A model generated the notes under the pieces. That model did not search any database, had not been told where the DNA came from, and was given only the letters and a program-made list of their open reading frames with translations. From contig NZ_CP022367.1 in the NCBI RefSeq assembly GCF_003119115.1, positions 62,001 to 126,000 of the forward strand: DNA of 64,000 nucleotides. The letters run 5' to 3'. This document shows positions 1 through 11,216 of this stretch, one piece after another. A program made the translations under genes and the position numbers. Each line of letters begins with the position of its first letter. The first letter of the stretch is position 1. This DNA is from Azospirillum sp. TSH58. GTDB lineage: Bacteria > Pseudomonadota > Alphaproteobacteria > Azospirillales > Azospirillaceae.

Positions 1-651
1 TGGCTGAGCCGGCTGATCGAGCGGCTGCACAACCGCTTCCCGCTGGTCAGCCTGGAGATCGAGGTCGACACCTCCATCCACCTGCGCAACGGGCTGCTGG
101 CGCACGACCTCGACATCGCCTTCATGCTGGGACCGGTGGCAGAGCCGGACATGCGCAACCACGCGCTGAGCAGCTACCCCATGGCCTGGGTGGCCAGCCC
201 GTCGCTTGACCTGCCCGCCGGGCGGCTGGGGCTGGCCGATCTGGCGCGCTATCCGGTCATCACCTTTTCCCGCCAGACCAAGCCGTCGGTGGCCATCCAG
301 CAGATGTTCAAGCGGCCCGGCCTGCCGCCGCTGCGCTTCTACGGCAACAGCTCGCTCGCCAGCATCGTGCGGATGACCCTGGACGGCATCGGCATCAGCG
401 CCATCCCGCCCGCGGTGATCGAGCGCGAACTGGCCGAGGGGCTGCTGCGGCTGATCCCGGCGGAGGACCCGCTGCCCGACCTCGACTTCACCATCTGCCA
501 CCCGGTGGACAGCGACAACCCGCTGGTGCCCATCGTGGCCGACATGGCCTTGGAGATCGTGCGGGCGCAACGGCATGGGGCGCCCACTGATAAACGCCGT
601 TTATCGCAAACGATCCAAAATGAAAATTTGACGGATCGGACGGATGCGTGA
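1..651 (+). CDS. LysR-family transcriptional regulator, 5'-truncated
   Basis: The reading frame is open from the first base, so only the last 216 residues are present and the DNA-binding helix-turn-helix lies outside the window. What remains is the periplasmic-binding-like effector domain of a LysR regulator: the hinge-proximal part (WLSRLIERLHNRFP, then LEIEVDTS), a central LARYPVITF segment and a late GIGISAIPP stretch that is typical of the family. It precedes, on the same strand, a DUF1445 gene, a TRAP transporter and pxpBCA, so it is the natural candidate regulator of that pathway. The effector cannot be read from sequence; 5-oxoproline is a guess from context. Its stop codon lies 43 bases before the start I chose for the next gene. 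Confidence 0.85.
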   Translation, partial: WLSRLIERLHNRFPLVSLEIEVDTSIHLRNGLLAHDLDIAFMLGPVAEPDMRNHALSSYPMAWVASPSLDLPAGRLGLADLARYPVITFSRQTKPSVAIQQMFKRPGLPPLRFYGNSSLASIVRMTLDGIGISAIPPAVIERELAEGLLRLIPAEDPLPDLDFTICHPVDSDNPLVPIVADMALEIVRAQRHGAPTDKRRLSQTIQNENLTDRTDA

Positions 652-694
652 ACCCTTAGGACACAACAGTCCGGTCACCGAGGTTTTGCCCGCC

Positions 695-1558
695 ATGCAG
701 TCCGTGACCCCAAACACCTCATCTCCGCCCGGCACCGCTACCGCCGCCCTGCTGGCCCGTCTGGCGATCCGCCGGGGAGAGCATCGCGGGCCGACCGCCG
801 GACTGGCGCCCGGCCATGTGCAGGCAAACCTCGCCATCGTCCCCGCAGCGGTGGCTCCCGCCTTCGAACGCTTCTGCCGCGCCAATCCGGTGCCCTGCCC
901 TCTGCTGGCCGTGTCGAAGCCCGGCGACCACCGCTTCGCGGAGCTTGGCGCGGACCTCGACCTGCGCACCGACTTCCCGCGCTACCGCGTCTACCGCGAT
1001 GGCCTGCTGGCGGAGGAGCCGGAGAACCTGCTGTCGGTCTGGCGCGACGATCTGGTCGCCTTCGCCATCGGCTGCTCCTTCTCCTTCGAGGAGGCCCTGC
1101 TCGCCGCCGGCCTGCCGGTCCGCCACATCGAGCGCGGCTGCAACGTGCCGATGTACGTGACCGACCGGGACTGCGTGGCCGTCCCGCCCTTCGCCGGCCG
1201 GATGGTCGTGTCGATGCGCCCGATGACGCCCGCGCAGGCCGAACGCGCCGCCGCGGTGACCGGGCGCTACGCCGCCGTCCACGGCGCGCCGGTGCACATC
1301 GGCGACCCGGCGGCGCTCGGCATCCGCGACCTGTCGCGGCCGGAGTTCGGCGACGCCGTTCCGCTCGGCCCCGGCGAGGTCCCCGTCTTCTGGGCCTGCG
1401 GGGTCACCCCCCAGGTGGCGCTCGCCGCCGCCCGCCTGCCCTTCGCCATCGCCCACAGCCCCGGACACATGCTGGTCACCGACCGGCTGAACGCCGAGCT
1501 GGAGGGCGTGTCCCCTACGGTCGCGCAACTCTTCAGACAAGAACAGGGAGCTTCATGA
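695..1558 (+). CDS. DUF1445 (YcsI / D-glutamate cyclase-like) hydro-lyase
   Basis: A protein of 287 residues with the DUF1445 hallmarks GCSFSFEEALLAAGL (around residue 128) and CNVPMYVT (around 149), and the normal length of the family. DUF1445 forms the N-terminal part of mammalian DGLUCY, which turns D-glutamate into 5-oxo-D-proline. In Bacillus subtilis the homologue YcsI lies in the ycsF-kipI-kipA operon, the same neighbours as here. A role in D-glutamate or 5-oxoproline metabolism is therefore likely, although bacterial members are usually annotated only as putative hydro-lyases. I chose the ATG at 695 because upstream codons overlap the LysR gene and a GAGG lies about 11 bases before it. 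The stop is directly followed by the next start (1560). Confidence 0.8.
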   Translation: MQSVTPNTSSPPGTATAALLARLAIRRGEHRGPTAGLAPGHVQANLAIVPAAVAPAFERFCRANPVPCPLLAVSKPGDHRFAELGADLDLRTDFPRYRVYRDGLLAEEPENLLSVWRDDLVAFAIGCSFSFEEALLAAGLPVRHIERGCNVPMYVTDRDCVAVPPFAGRMVVSMRPMTPAQAERAAAVTGRYAAVHGAPVHIGDPAALGIRDLSRPEFGDAVPLGPGEVPVFWACGVTPQVALAAARLPFAIAHSPGHMLVTDRLNAELEGVSPTVAQLFRQEQGAS

Positions 1559-1559
1559 C

Positions 1560-2546
1560 ATGACCGCGATCACCCTGCGTACCCGCCTCGCCGCCGCCGC
1601 CTTCGGCGTCGGCCTCTGCGCCACCCCGGTCGCGGCCTTCGCCGAGACCTGGGACATGCCGACCCCCTACCCCGACACGAACCTGCACACCATCACGGTG
1701 CGCCAGTTCGCCGAGGACGTGAAGGCGGCGACAAACGGCAAGATCCTGATCACCGTCCATTCCAACGGCTCGCTGGTCAAGCATCCGGAGATTAAGCGCG
1801 CGGTCCAGTCGGGCCAGGCCCAGATCGGCGAGGTGCTCATCAGCTCCTGGGCGAACGAGGACCCGCTCTACGGCCTCGATTCCGTGCCCTTCCTGGCGAC
1901 CGACTTCGCCGCCTCGAAGAAGCTCTACGAGGTGTCGAAGCCCTACCTGGAGAAGAAGCTGGAGCGTCAGCGCCTGAAGCTCCTCTACTCGATTCCGTGG
2001 CCGCCGCAGGGCCTCTACGTGAAGCAGGAGATCGCCTCCGTCGCCGATCTGAAGGGGCAGAAGTTCCGCGCCTACAACCCGGCGACCACCCGCATCGCCG
2101 AGCTGGCCGGCGCCGTGCCGACCAAGATCGAGGCCGCCGAGGTGTCGCAGGCCTTCGGCACCGGCATCGTCACCGCCATGATGACCTCCGCCGCCACCGG
2201 CGTCGACACCAAGGCATGGGACTTCGTGAACGTCTATTACGACGTGCAGGCCTGGCTGCCGCGCAACATGGTGTTCGTCAGCACCGAGGTCTGGAAGGGC
2301 CTGGACGACGCCACGAAGAAGGCCGTCGAGCAGGCCGCCGCCAAGGCCGAGGCCACCGGCTGGACCGAGTGGGAGAAGAAGACGGCGGAGCTGAACAAGA
2401 CGCTGTCCGGCAACGGCATGAAGGTGCTGACCCCGTCCCCGGCGATCAAGGACGGCTTCGCCGCCATCGGCAAGACGATGACCGAGGAGTGGACCAAGGC
2501 CGCCGGCGCCGACGGCGAGGCGATCGTTTCGGCGTTCCGGAAGTAA
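1560..2546 (+). CDS. TRAP transporter substrate-binding protein (DctP family)
   Basis: A periplasmic solute-binding protein of 328 residues. Residues 1-28 form a Sec signal peptide with an Ala-rich core and a likely cut after AFA. The mature part opens with ETWDMPTPYPDTNLHT and continues with the DctP pattern (VKAATNGKILITVHSNGSL, IGEVLISSWANEDPLYGLDSVPF). It would capture the substrate and pass it to the permeases encoded directly downstream. An AGGGAG ribosome site precedes the ATG, and the start lies one base after the DUF1445 stop, so the two are almost certainly co-transcribed. Substrate is not readable from sequence; the pxp genes suggest 5-oxoproline or a related acid. Confidence 0.9.
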   Translation: MTAITLRTRLAAAAFGVGLCATPVAAFAETWDMPTPYPDTNLHTITVRQFAEDVKAATNGKILITVHSNGSLVKHPEIKRAVQSGQAQIGEVLISSWANEDPLYGLDSVPFLATDFAASKKLYEVSKPYLEKKLERQRLKLLYSIPWPPQGLYVKQEIASVADLKGQKFRAYNPATTRIAELAGAVPTKIEAAEVSQAFGTGIVTAMMTSAATGVDTKAWDFVNVYYDVQAWLPRNMVFVSTEVWKGLDDATKKAVEQAAAKAEATGWTEWEKKTAELNKTLSGNGMKVLTPSPAIKDGFAAIGKTMTEEWTKAAGADGEAIVSAFRK

Positions 2547-2559
2547 GCGGCGGCGACGC

Positions 2560-2650
2560 TTGCCCCCACCCTAACCCTCCCCCGCTTCGCAGGGGAGGGG
2601 ATTTGAACTCCCTCCCCTGCGTCAGCGGGGGAGGGCCGGGGTGGGGGCAA
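2560..2650. repeat. Long GC-rich palindromic intergenic repeat
   Basis: Two arms of about 40 bases are near-complementary (left from TTGCCCCCACCC, right ending GGTGGGGGCAA), separated by a short loop around ATTTGAAC. The arms hold CCTCCCC/GGGGAGG blocks. Elements of this look are common between genes in Rhodospirillales genomes. It sits between the TRAP binding-protein gene and the small permease and could form a very stable mRNA hairpin that favours higher levels of the upstream binding-protein message. It has no T-tract, so I do not call it a terminator. Confidence 0.8.
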
Positions 2651-2703
2651 CACGCCCACCACCACAAAAAACACCCCCCGCCCTACCCGGAGGTGGTCGC
2701 TCC

Positions 2704-3213
2704 ATGCGCACCGCATTGACCTTCCTTTACCGCGCCGCCGAGATCCTGGGCGCGGTGTTCCTGGTGCTGATCGCCGTGCTGATCGTGTCCCAGGTGTTCG
2801 CCCGGCTGGCCAACCGCATGGTGCCGGGAGCCGACGAGTTGGCCGGCTACTGCATGGCCGCCTCCTTCTTCCTGATGCTGGGTCCGGCGCTGCGCCGCGG
2901 CGCGCACATCCGCGTCGGCGTGCTGGTCGACCGGCTGCGCGGCGGGCCCCGCCGGCTCGTGGAGCTGATCTGCCTCGGCTTCGGCACGGCGCTCAGCGGC
3001 TATTTCGCGTGGTACTGGCTGCGCATGACCTACGATTCCTACGACTTCGGCGATCTGGGACAGGGGGTTCTGCCCATCCCGCTGTGGATTCCGCAGGCCG
3101 CCATGGGCGTCGGGCTGGTGATCCTCGTGATCGCCTTCCTGGACGACCTGCTGGCGGTGATCCAGGGACGCGAGGCGTCCTACCAAAGCGCCGGCATGCA
3201 GAGCGAGGGCTGA
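2704..3213 (+). CDS. TRAP transporter small permease (DctQ family)
   Basis: An inner-membrane protein of 169 residues with four hydrophobic segments: about residues 13-35 (AAEILGAVFLVLIAVL), 48-64, 88-110 and 130-152. This is the size and topology of DctQ subunits, which pair with DctM. The ATG at 2704 is preceded by GGAGG at 2689-2693; upstream in-frame codons run into the palindromic repeat and are Pro-rich, so they are not coding. It is followed after three bases by the large permease gene. Confidence rests on topology plus position between SBP and DctM genes. Confidence 0.9.
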   Translation: MRTALTFLYRAAEILGAVFLVLIAVLIVSQVFARLANRMVPGADELAGYCMAASFFLMLGPALRRGAHIRVGVLVDRLRGGPRRLVELICLGFGTALSGYFAWYWLRMTYDSYDFGDLGQGVLPIPLWIPQAAMGVGLVILVIAFLDDLLAVIQGREASYQSAGMQSEG

Positions 3214-3216
3214 CCG

Positions 3217-4518
3217 ATGGACCAGACGACCGCTTCCATCGTCGTCGTGGTGACGATGCTCCTGATGCTGGGGACCGGCATCTGGGTGGCGCTGGCGCTG
3301 GCCGGCGTCGGCTTCGTCGCCATGGCGCTGTTCACCACACGCCCCGTCGGCATGGTCATGGCGACCAACATCTGGGGCGCCAGCACGAGCTGGACCCTGA
3401 CCGCCCTGCCCCTGTTCATCTGGATGGGCGAGATCCTGTTCCGAACGCGCATCTCGTCGGACATGTTCAAGGGGCTGGCGCCATGGACGGGCTGGCTGCC
3501 GGGGCGGCTGATGCACGTCAACATCGTCGGCTGCACGATCTTCGCCGCCGTCTCCGGCTCCTCCGCCGCGACCGCCGCGACCATCGGGCGGATGACCATC
3601 CCGGAACTGACCCGGCGCGGCTACGACCCGATGATGATCGTCGGCTCGCTGGCCGGCGCCGGCACGCTGGGCCTGCTGATCCCGCCCTCGATCATCATGA
3701 TCGTCTACGGGGTGGCGGCGGACGTATCCATCGCGCGCCTCTTCATCGCCGGGGTCATTCCGGGCATCGTGCTGACCGGCCTGTTCATGCTCTATGTCGG
3801 CGGCTGGTCCCTGCTGAATCCCGACCGGGTGCCGCCGCGGGAGGCGCGCCAGAGCTTCATGGAGAAGATCCGCGACACCGGGTCGCTGATCCCCGTCATG
3901 CTGCTGATCGCCGGCGTGCTCGGCTCCATCTACGCGGGCATCGCCACGCCGACGGAGGCCGCGGGCATCGGCGTCCTGGGATCGCTGCTGCTGGCGCTGG
4001 TGACCGGCACGATGAGCTGGGCGACCTTCCGCGACAGCGTGCTGGGCGCGGCCCACACCTCCTGCATGATCGGCTTCATCCTGGCGGGGGCAGCCTTCCT
4101 GACCGTCGCCATGGGCTACACCGGCATCCCGCGCCTGCTGGCGGAGTGGATCACCTCCATGCAGCTCTCCACCGCGTCGCTGCTGGTCGTGCTGACCCTG
4201 TTCTTCATCGTCATGGGCTGCTTCCTGGACGGCATCTCGATGGTCGTGCTGACCACCTCGGTCATCCTGCCCATGGTGCAGAACGCCGGGATCGACCTGC
4301 TGTGGTTCGGCATCTACATCATCATCGTGGTGGAGATGGCCCAGATCACCCCGCCGGTGGGCTTCAACCTGTTCGTCCTGCAATCGATGACGGGCAAGAA
4401 CATCTTCACCATCGCCAAGGCCAGCCTGCCCTTCTTCCTGATGATGATCGTCATGGTGTTCCTGCTCTGGATCTTCCCGGGCATGGTGTCGTGGCTGCCC
4501 TCGCTGATGATCGGGTGA
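3217..4518 (+). CDS. TRAP transporter large permease (DctM family)
   Basis: A very hydrophobic protein of 433 residues, the normal DctM length, with about 12 membrane segments. Family motifs include WMGEILFRTRISSDMFKGLAPW, VSGSSAATAATIGRMTIPE and LLIPPSIIMIVYG, and near the C terminus EMAQITPPVGFNLFVL. It forms the ion-driven transport channel of the TRAP system together with the DctQ protein encoded immediately upstream. The pxpB gene starts 11 bases after its stop, which ties transport to 5-oxoproline breakdown. Confidence 0.93.
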   Translation: MDQTTASIVVVVTMLLMLGTGIWVALALAGVGFVAMALFTTRPVGMVMATNIWGASTSWTLTALPLFIWMGEILFRTRISSDMFKGLAPWTGWLPGRLMHVNIVGCTIFAAVSGSSAATAATIGRMTIPELTRRGYDPMMIVGSLAGAGTLGLLIPPSIIMIVYGVAADVSIARLFIAGVIPGIVLTGLFMLYVGGWSLLNPDRVPPREARQSFMEKIRDTGSLIPVMLLIAGVLGSIYAGIATPTEAAGIGVLGSLLLALVTGTMSWATFRDSVLGAAHTSCMIGFILAGAAFLTVAMGYTGIPRLLAEWITSMQLSTASLLVVLTLFFIVMGCFLDGISMVVLTTSVILPMVQNAGIDLLWFGIYIIIVVEMAQITPPVGFNLFVLQSMTGKNIFTIAKASLPFFLMMIVMVFLLWIFPGMVSWLPSLMIG

Positions 4519-4529
4519 GGAGCGGCATC

Positions 4530-5252
4530 ATGGACGTCCGTTTCACCACGGCGGGCGACACGGCCTTCAACGTGGAGTTCGGCGAGGGCATCGACCGCCC
4601 CACCAACGCCCGCGTCATGGCCCTGCACGCCCGGCTGAAGCTGGCCGCCCTGCCGGGTCTGGTGGAGACGGTGCCGACCTTCCGCTCGCTCCAGGTGGTC
4701 TACGACCCGGCGGCGACCAGCCGCCGGGAGGTCCAGGCCGCCGTGGAGGCGGAACTGGCCCACACCGGGGACGCGCCGGCCGAAGGCACCCTGTGGCGCC
4801 TGCCCGTCTGCTACGACCCCGATCTGGGACCGGACCTCGCGGAGCTGTCCGCGTCGCTCGGCCTGTCGGCGGACCGGCTGGTCGACCTCCACGGGTCGAC
4901 GGAGTATTTCGTCTACATGCTGGGCTTCATGCCGGGCTTCGCCTACATGGGGGACCTGCCGGCGGAGCTGGAGAAGCCGCGGCGCGGCGAGCCGCGGGTC
5001 CGCGTGCCGGCGGGGTCGGTCGCCACCGCCGGGCGGCTGACCACCGTCTATCCCTGGGAGAGTCCCGGCGGCTGGCACCTGATCGGGCGCTGCCCGGTGC
5101 CGCTCTACGACGGCGCCCGCCCCTCCCCGGTCCTGCTGGCCGCGGGCGACCGGGTGCGGTTCGAGGCGGTGGACCGCGCCCGTTTCGACGCCCTGTCCGC
5201 CGAGACCGCCGCCGGGCGCTTCGATCCCGACACGCTGAGGGCCGCACCATGA
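4530..5252 (+). CDS. pxpB: 5-oxoprolinase subunit PxpB (KipI family)
   Basis: A protein of 240 residues. The central YMLGFMPGFAYMGDLP and the following RVRVPAGSVATAGRL and YPWESPGGWHLIGRCP are the conserved core of the PxpB/KipI/allophanate-hydrolase-subunit-1 family. With PxpA and PxpC it makes the ATP-dependent prokaryotic 5-oxoprolinase, which opens 5-oxoproline to glutamate. The ATG follows a GAGGAG ribosome site (4517-4522). Its stop overlaps the pxpC start as ATGA, the sign of coupled translation. Kip-type kinase-inhibitor function, known for the Bacillus homologue, is not suggested by this context. Confidence 0.9.
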   Translation: MDVRFTTAGDTAFNVEFGEGIDRPTNARVMALHARLKLAALPGLVETVPTFRSLQVVYDPAATSRREVQAAVEAELAHTGDAPAEGTLWRLPVCYDPDLGPDLAELSASLGLSADRLVDLHGSTEYFVYMLGFMPGFAYMGDLPAELEKPRRGEPRVRVPAGSVATAGRLTTVYPWESPGGWHLIGRCPVPLYDGARPSPVLLAAGDRVRFEAVDRARFDALSAETAAGRFDPDTLRAAP

Positions 5253-6346
5253 ACCCGCCCTCCCTTGCCCCCTGCCTCACGGTCGTCCGGCCGGGGCTGT
5301 TCGCCACCATCCAGGACCTCGGCCGCTTCGGCCATCAGGAACTCGGCATGCCGGTGGCCGGCGCGCTCGACCCCATCGGCCTCCGCCTCGCCAACGCGCT
5401 GGTCGGCAACCCGGCGGGCGCGGCGGGGGTGGAGATCGCTCTGCTCGGCCCCGCCCTGAAGGTGGAGGCCGACGGCGTGCGCGTCGCCATCGTCGGCCCG
5501 ATGGCGCTGAGCCTGGAGCGCGAGGGGCAATCGCCCCAGCCGCTGGAACCCCACCGCAGCCACACGCTGGCGCGCGGCGACGTGCTGAAGCTGGGCGCCG
5601 TCACCGGGGCGGCGGTCGCCTATCTGGCGGTGGCCGGCGGCTTCGCGCTGGAACCGTTCCTGGGCAGCCTGTCCACCTATGTGCGCGCCGGCATCGGGCC
5701 GCTCGGCGGCAAGCCGCTGGGCGACGGGACGCGCCTGCCGCTCAACCGCAGCGACGCCCCGCCGGGCGCCGACGTGGAACTGCCGGAGCCGCCGGACTAT
5801 GGCGGCGGGCCGGTGCGGGTGGTCCTCGGCCCGCAGGAGGACCGCTTCACGGCGGAGGCGGTGGAGACCTTCCTGTCGGCGACCTACCGCGTCGGCAAGG
5901 ACGCCGACCGCATGGGCCTGCGGCTCGACGGCCCGACGCTGGCCCACACCGGCTCCGCCGACATTCCGTCCGACGGGCTGGTCACCGGCTCCATCCAGGT
6001 GCCGGGCAACGGCCAGCCGATCCTTCTGCTGAACGACCACCAGACGGCGGGCGGCTACGCCAAGATCGCCACGGTGATCTCCGCCGACTTGCCCCGCGTC
6101 GGCCGGCTGAGCCCCGGCGGCGCCCTGAGCTTCCGCGCCGTCACGGTGGAGGAGGCGGAGGCCATCCGTCGGCGGCAGGAGCAGACCATCGCGGCCTGGA
6201 TCCGCGCCATCCGCCCGGTGCGCCCGGCGGGCGGCGTCGATCTGGAGGCGCTCTACGCGGAAAACCTCGTGTCCGGGGTCGTCGACATCGTCAACGGCAA
6301 CGGCGACATCCTGAACCGGGAAAACATGTGCGGGAGGGCACCATGA
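5249..6346 (+). CDS. pxpC: 5-oxoprolinase subunit PxpC (KipA family)
   Basis: A protein of 365 residues in the biotin-dependent carboxyltransferase-like KipA/PxpC family. The N terminus has VVRPGLFATIQDLGRFGHQ and MPVAGALDP, followed by the AYLAVAGGF segment and, further on, GKDADRMGLRL and IPSDGLVTGSIQVPG, all typical of the family. It is the partner of PxpB in the 5-oxoprolinase complex. The start overlaps the pxpB stop by four bases and its own stop overlaps the pxpA start (6343-6346), so the three subunits are translationally coupled. Confidence 0.92.
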   Translation: MNPPSLAPCLTVVRPGLFATIQDLGRFGHQELGMPVAGALDPIGLRLANALVGNPAGAAGVEIALLGPALKVEADGVRVAIVGPMALSLEREGQSPQPLEPHRSHTLARGDVLKLGAVTGAAVAYLAVAGGFALEPFLGSLSTYVRAGIGPLGGKPLGDGTRLPLNRSDAPPGADVELPEPPDYGGGPVRVVLGPQEDRFTAEAVETFLSATYRVGKDADRMGLRLDGPTLAHTGSADIPSDGLVTGSIQVPGNGQPILLLNDHQTAGGYAKIATVISADLPRVGRLSPGGALSFRAVTVEEAEAIRRRQEQTIAAWIRAIRPVRPAGGVDLEALYAENLVSGVVDIVNGNGDILNRENMCGRAP

Positions 6347-7122
6347 CCATCACCGTGAACCTGAACGCCGACCTGGGCGAAGGGTTCGGCGCCTACGACA
6401 TCGGCGACGACGAGTCCATGCTGGGCATCGTCGCGTCCGCCAACATCGCCTGCGGCTTCCACGCCGGCGACCCGCTGGTGATGACGCGGACCGTCCGGAA
6501 CGCGGTGGCGAAGGGCGTCAGCCTGGGCGCCCACCCCTCCTACCCCGATCTCCAGGGCTTCGGGCGCCGCCCCCTGCGGATGTCGGCGGCGGAGGTCGAG
6601 GCGATGGTCGCCTACCAGATCGGCGCGCTGATGGGGATCGCCGCCGCCAGCGGCGGTTCGGTCACCCATGTGAAGGCGCACGGCGCCCTGAACAACATGG
6701 CGGCTGTGGACGAGGGGCTGGCCCTGGCGATCGGGCGGGCGATCAAGGGCGTCGATCCATCCCTGATCTACCTCGCCACCGCCGGGTCGGAAATGGCGCG
6801 GGCCGGGCGCACGCTGGGCCTGCCCACGGCGGAGGAGGTCTTCGCCGACCGCGCCTATGACGACAACGGCAACCTCGTGCCGCGCGGCCAGCCCGGCGCG
6901 ATGATCCACGATCCGGACGTGGCGGCCGCCAACGTCCTGCGCATGCTGGAGGAGGGCGTGATCCTGTCGGTCACCGGCACGCGCATCCCCTGCACCGTCC
7001 ATTCCGTGTGCGTCCACGGCGACGAGCCGAGCGCCGTCGCCATGGCCAGCAACCTGCGCCGCACGCTGGAGGCCAAGGGGGTCCGCATCGTCCCCCTGCC
7101 GGAGCTGCGGGACCGCTTCTAA
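6343..7122 (+). CDS. pxpA: 5-oxoprolinase subunit PxpA (LamB/YcsF family)
   Basis: A protein of 259 residues with all LamB/YcsF signatures: VNLNADLGEGFG at the N terminus, ANIACGFHAGDP, GAHPSYPD..GFGRR, HVKAHGALNNMA and FADRAYDDNGNLVPR. It supplies the catalytic subunit of 5-oxoprolinase (5-oxo-L-proline + ATP + water to glutamate + ADP + phosphate). I chose the ATG at 6343 rather than an in-frame ATG five codons upstream because GGGAGGG lies at the right distance and it overlaps the pxpC stop as ATGA. It is the last gene of the operon and its stop codon lies inside a hairpin. Confidence 0.95.
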   Translation: MTITVNLNADLGEGFGAYDIGDDESMLGIVASANIACGFHAGDPLVMTRTVRNAVAKGVSLGAHPSYPDLQGFGRRPLRMSAAEVEAMVAYQIGALMGIAAASGGSVTHVKAHGALNNMAAVDEGLALAIGRAIKGVDPSLIYLATAGSEMARAGRTLGLPTAEEVFADRAYDDNGNLVPRGQPGAMIHDPDVAAANVLRMLEEGVILSVTGTRIPCTVHSVCVHGDEPSAVAMASNLRRTLEAKGVRIVPLPELRDRF

Positions 7123-7144
7123 AGCGAATTTTCATTCGCTTTAG
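7119..7144 (+). terminator. Perfect 11-bp inverted repeat at the end of pxpA
   Basis: CTAAAGCGAAT (7119-7129) is perfectly complementary to ATTCGCTTTAG (7134-7144) with a four-base loop. The left arm includes the pxpA stop codon. No long T-run follows, so termination strength is uncertain, but the place between two convergent operons fits a 3' end. Confidence 0.5.
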
Positions 7145-7211
7145 AATCATATGGCCTTATTCGCCGGCCGGGCTTCGTCCGCGCTTGCGGCCGGGACCGC
7201 AGTCGCGGTCC

Positions 7212-7233
7212 AAAGCGGATTGAAATCCGCTTT
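7212..7233 (-). terminator. Second AAAGCGGATT/AATCCGCTTT hairpin between convergent operons
   Basis: AAAGCGGATT (7212-7221) pairs perfectly with AATCCGCTTT (7224-7233). It lies 13 bases beyond the stop of the leftward response-regulator gene and resembles the hairpin at 7119-7144 in its AAAGCGNAT arm. The two may be copies of one small repeat family acting as 3' ends for the two converging transcripts. Confidence 0.45.
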
Positions 7234-7245
7234 AACGCGTTGGGA

Positions 7246-7645
7246 TCATGCCGGCCGCAGCTTCGCCGCTTCGGCGAGGCTGGTGAGCGTATCCAGGATG
7301 ACCTGCGGGCTGACCGGCTTGCGCAGCACCACCAGCGGCTGCCAGCGGTCGGACGTCAGGTCGTCCTCCCCCGCCTCCATCGACAGGAAGCCGGTCATCA
7401 CCAGGATCGGCAAACGGGCCGCCCTGACCCGCAGCTCGCGGATCAGGGCGCGGCCGTCCATCCGCGGCATGCGCAAATCGGTGATCACGAGGTCGGCGGG
7501 GTCGGCGCTGTAGCGCTCCAACCCCTCCTGCCCGTCCTGGGCCAGGGTCACGCGGTATCCCTTGCGGGATAAGAAATCCTCCAGCGCCATGGCGGCGAGG
7601 GCTTCGTCCTCGGCCACCAGGACATGCAACGGAACGGTGACGGGG

Positions 7646-7653
<8 letters not shown>
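7246..7653 (-). CDS. Receiver-only response regulator
   Basis: A protein of 135 residues that is a single REC domain and nothing else. The acidic pair is in VAEDEA (residues 11-16), the phospho-acceptor Asp is in VITDLRMPRMDG (about residue 54), the Thr is in VMTGF and the Lys in LRKPVS. With no output domain it must act through protein contacts or feed a phosphorelay. The ATG overlaps the stop of the upstream ethylene-receptor-like kinase gene by eight bases, so the two are coupled and are almost certainly cognate. The N-terminal codons upstream of this ATG belong to a different frame of the kinase gene. Confidence 0.88.
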
Positions 7654-9223
<1,570 letters not shown>

Positions 9224-9386
9224 GCCGCCCCTCTTTTTTCGGTCACCGCCCGCGGCCCAGCCGGACCCGCCAACGCCGCCGTTTCTCTGATCCCACCACA
9301 AAGCCTTGAAGCACAACGCCTTGCGGCACTCCGCCGCGAAGGCTGCATCAGCGAACGCTACTCGAATCAGAGAGGCGGAGCAACAC

Positions 9387-9424
9387 GCGGAACGCGATAC
9401 CAGCCTTTGGTCAGCGCGTTCCGC
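9387..9424 (-). terminator. Nested hairpin downstream of prfC
   Basis: GCGGAACGCG (9387-9396) pairs with CGCGTTCCGC (9415-9424), and a smaller ACCA/TGGT stem (9399-9402, 9408-9411) nests inside the loop. It begins about 18 bases after the leftward prfC stop. No T-tract follows, so it may be a Rho-type end or an mRNA stabiliser. The remaining 9225-9386 holds no gene I can support. Confidence 0.45.
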
Positions 9425-9441
9425 ATGCCTGCGGATGAATG

Positions 9442-11049
<1,608 letters not shown>

Positions 11050-11083
11050 GCGCGTTCCCGTAACTCAGCGGTGCAGACAACGG

Positions 11084-11124
11084 CGAAGAGGGCCGGGAGG
11101 CGGAACGCCCCACGGCCCTCTTCG
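11084..11124 (-). terminator. 12-bp inverted repeat between asd and prfC
   Basis: CGAAGAGGGCCG (11084-11095) is complementary to CGGCCCTCTTCG (11113-11124). It lies beyond the asd 3' end and before the prfC start on the leftward strand. No U-run follows. It could end asd transcripts or shape the prfC leader. Confidence 0.4.
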
Positions 11125-11167
11125 TTCGGACGTATAGATAGCAGCGAAGACCGGCCCATTCCAGCCT

Positions 11168-11199
11168 TCATCCCTCCCGCCGAAAGGAAGGAGGGATGA
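11168..11199 (-). terminator. Hairpin just after asd
   Basis: TCATCCCTCC (11168-11177) pairs with GGAGGGATGA (11190-11199), 17 bases past the leftward asd stop. The position suits a terminator, but a T-tract is missing. Confidence 0.45.
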
Positions 11200-11216
11200 C
11201 GGAGGCCGCTCGTGCC

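Noticed and set aside
2683..4383. Open frame opposite the TRAP permeases
   Set aside because: Gln/His/Asp/Arg-rich shadow. The plus strand carries clear membrane proteins.
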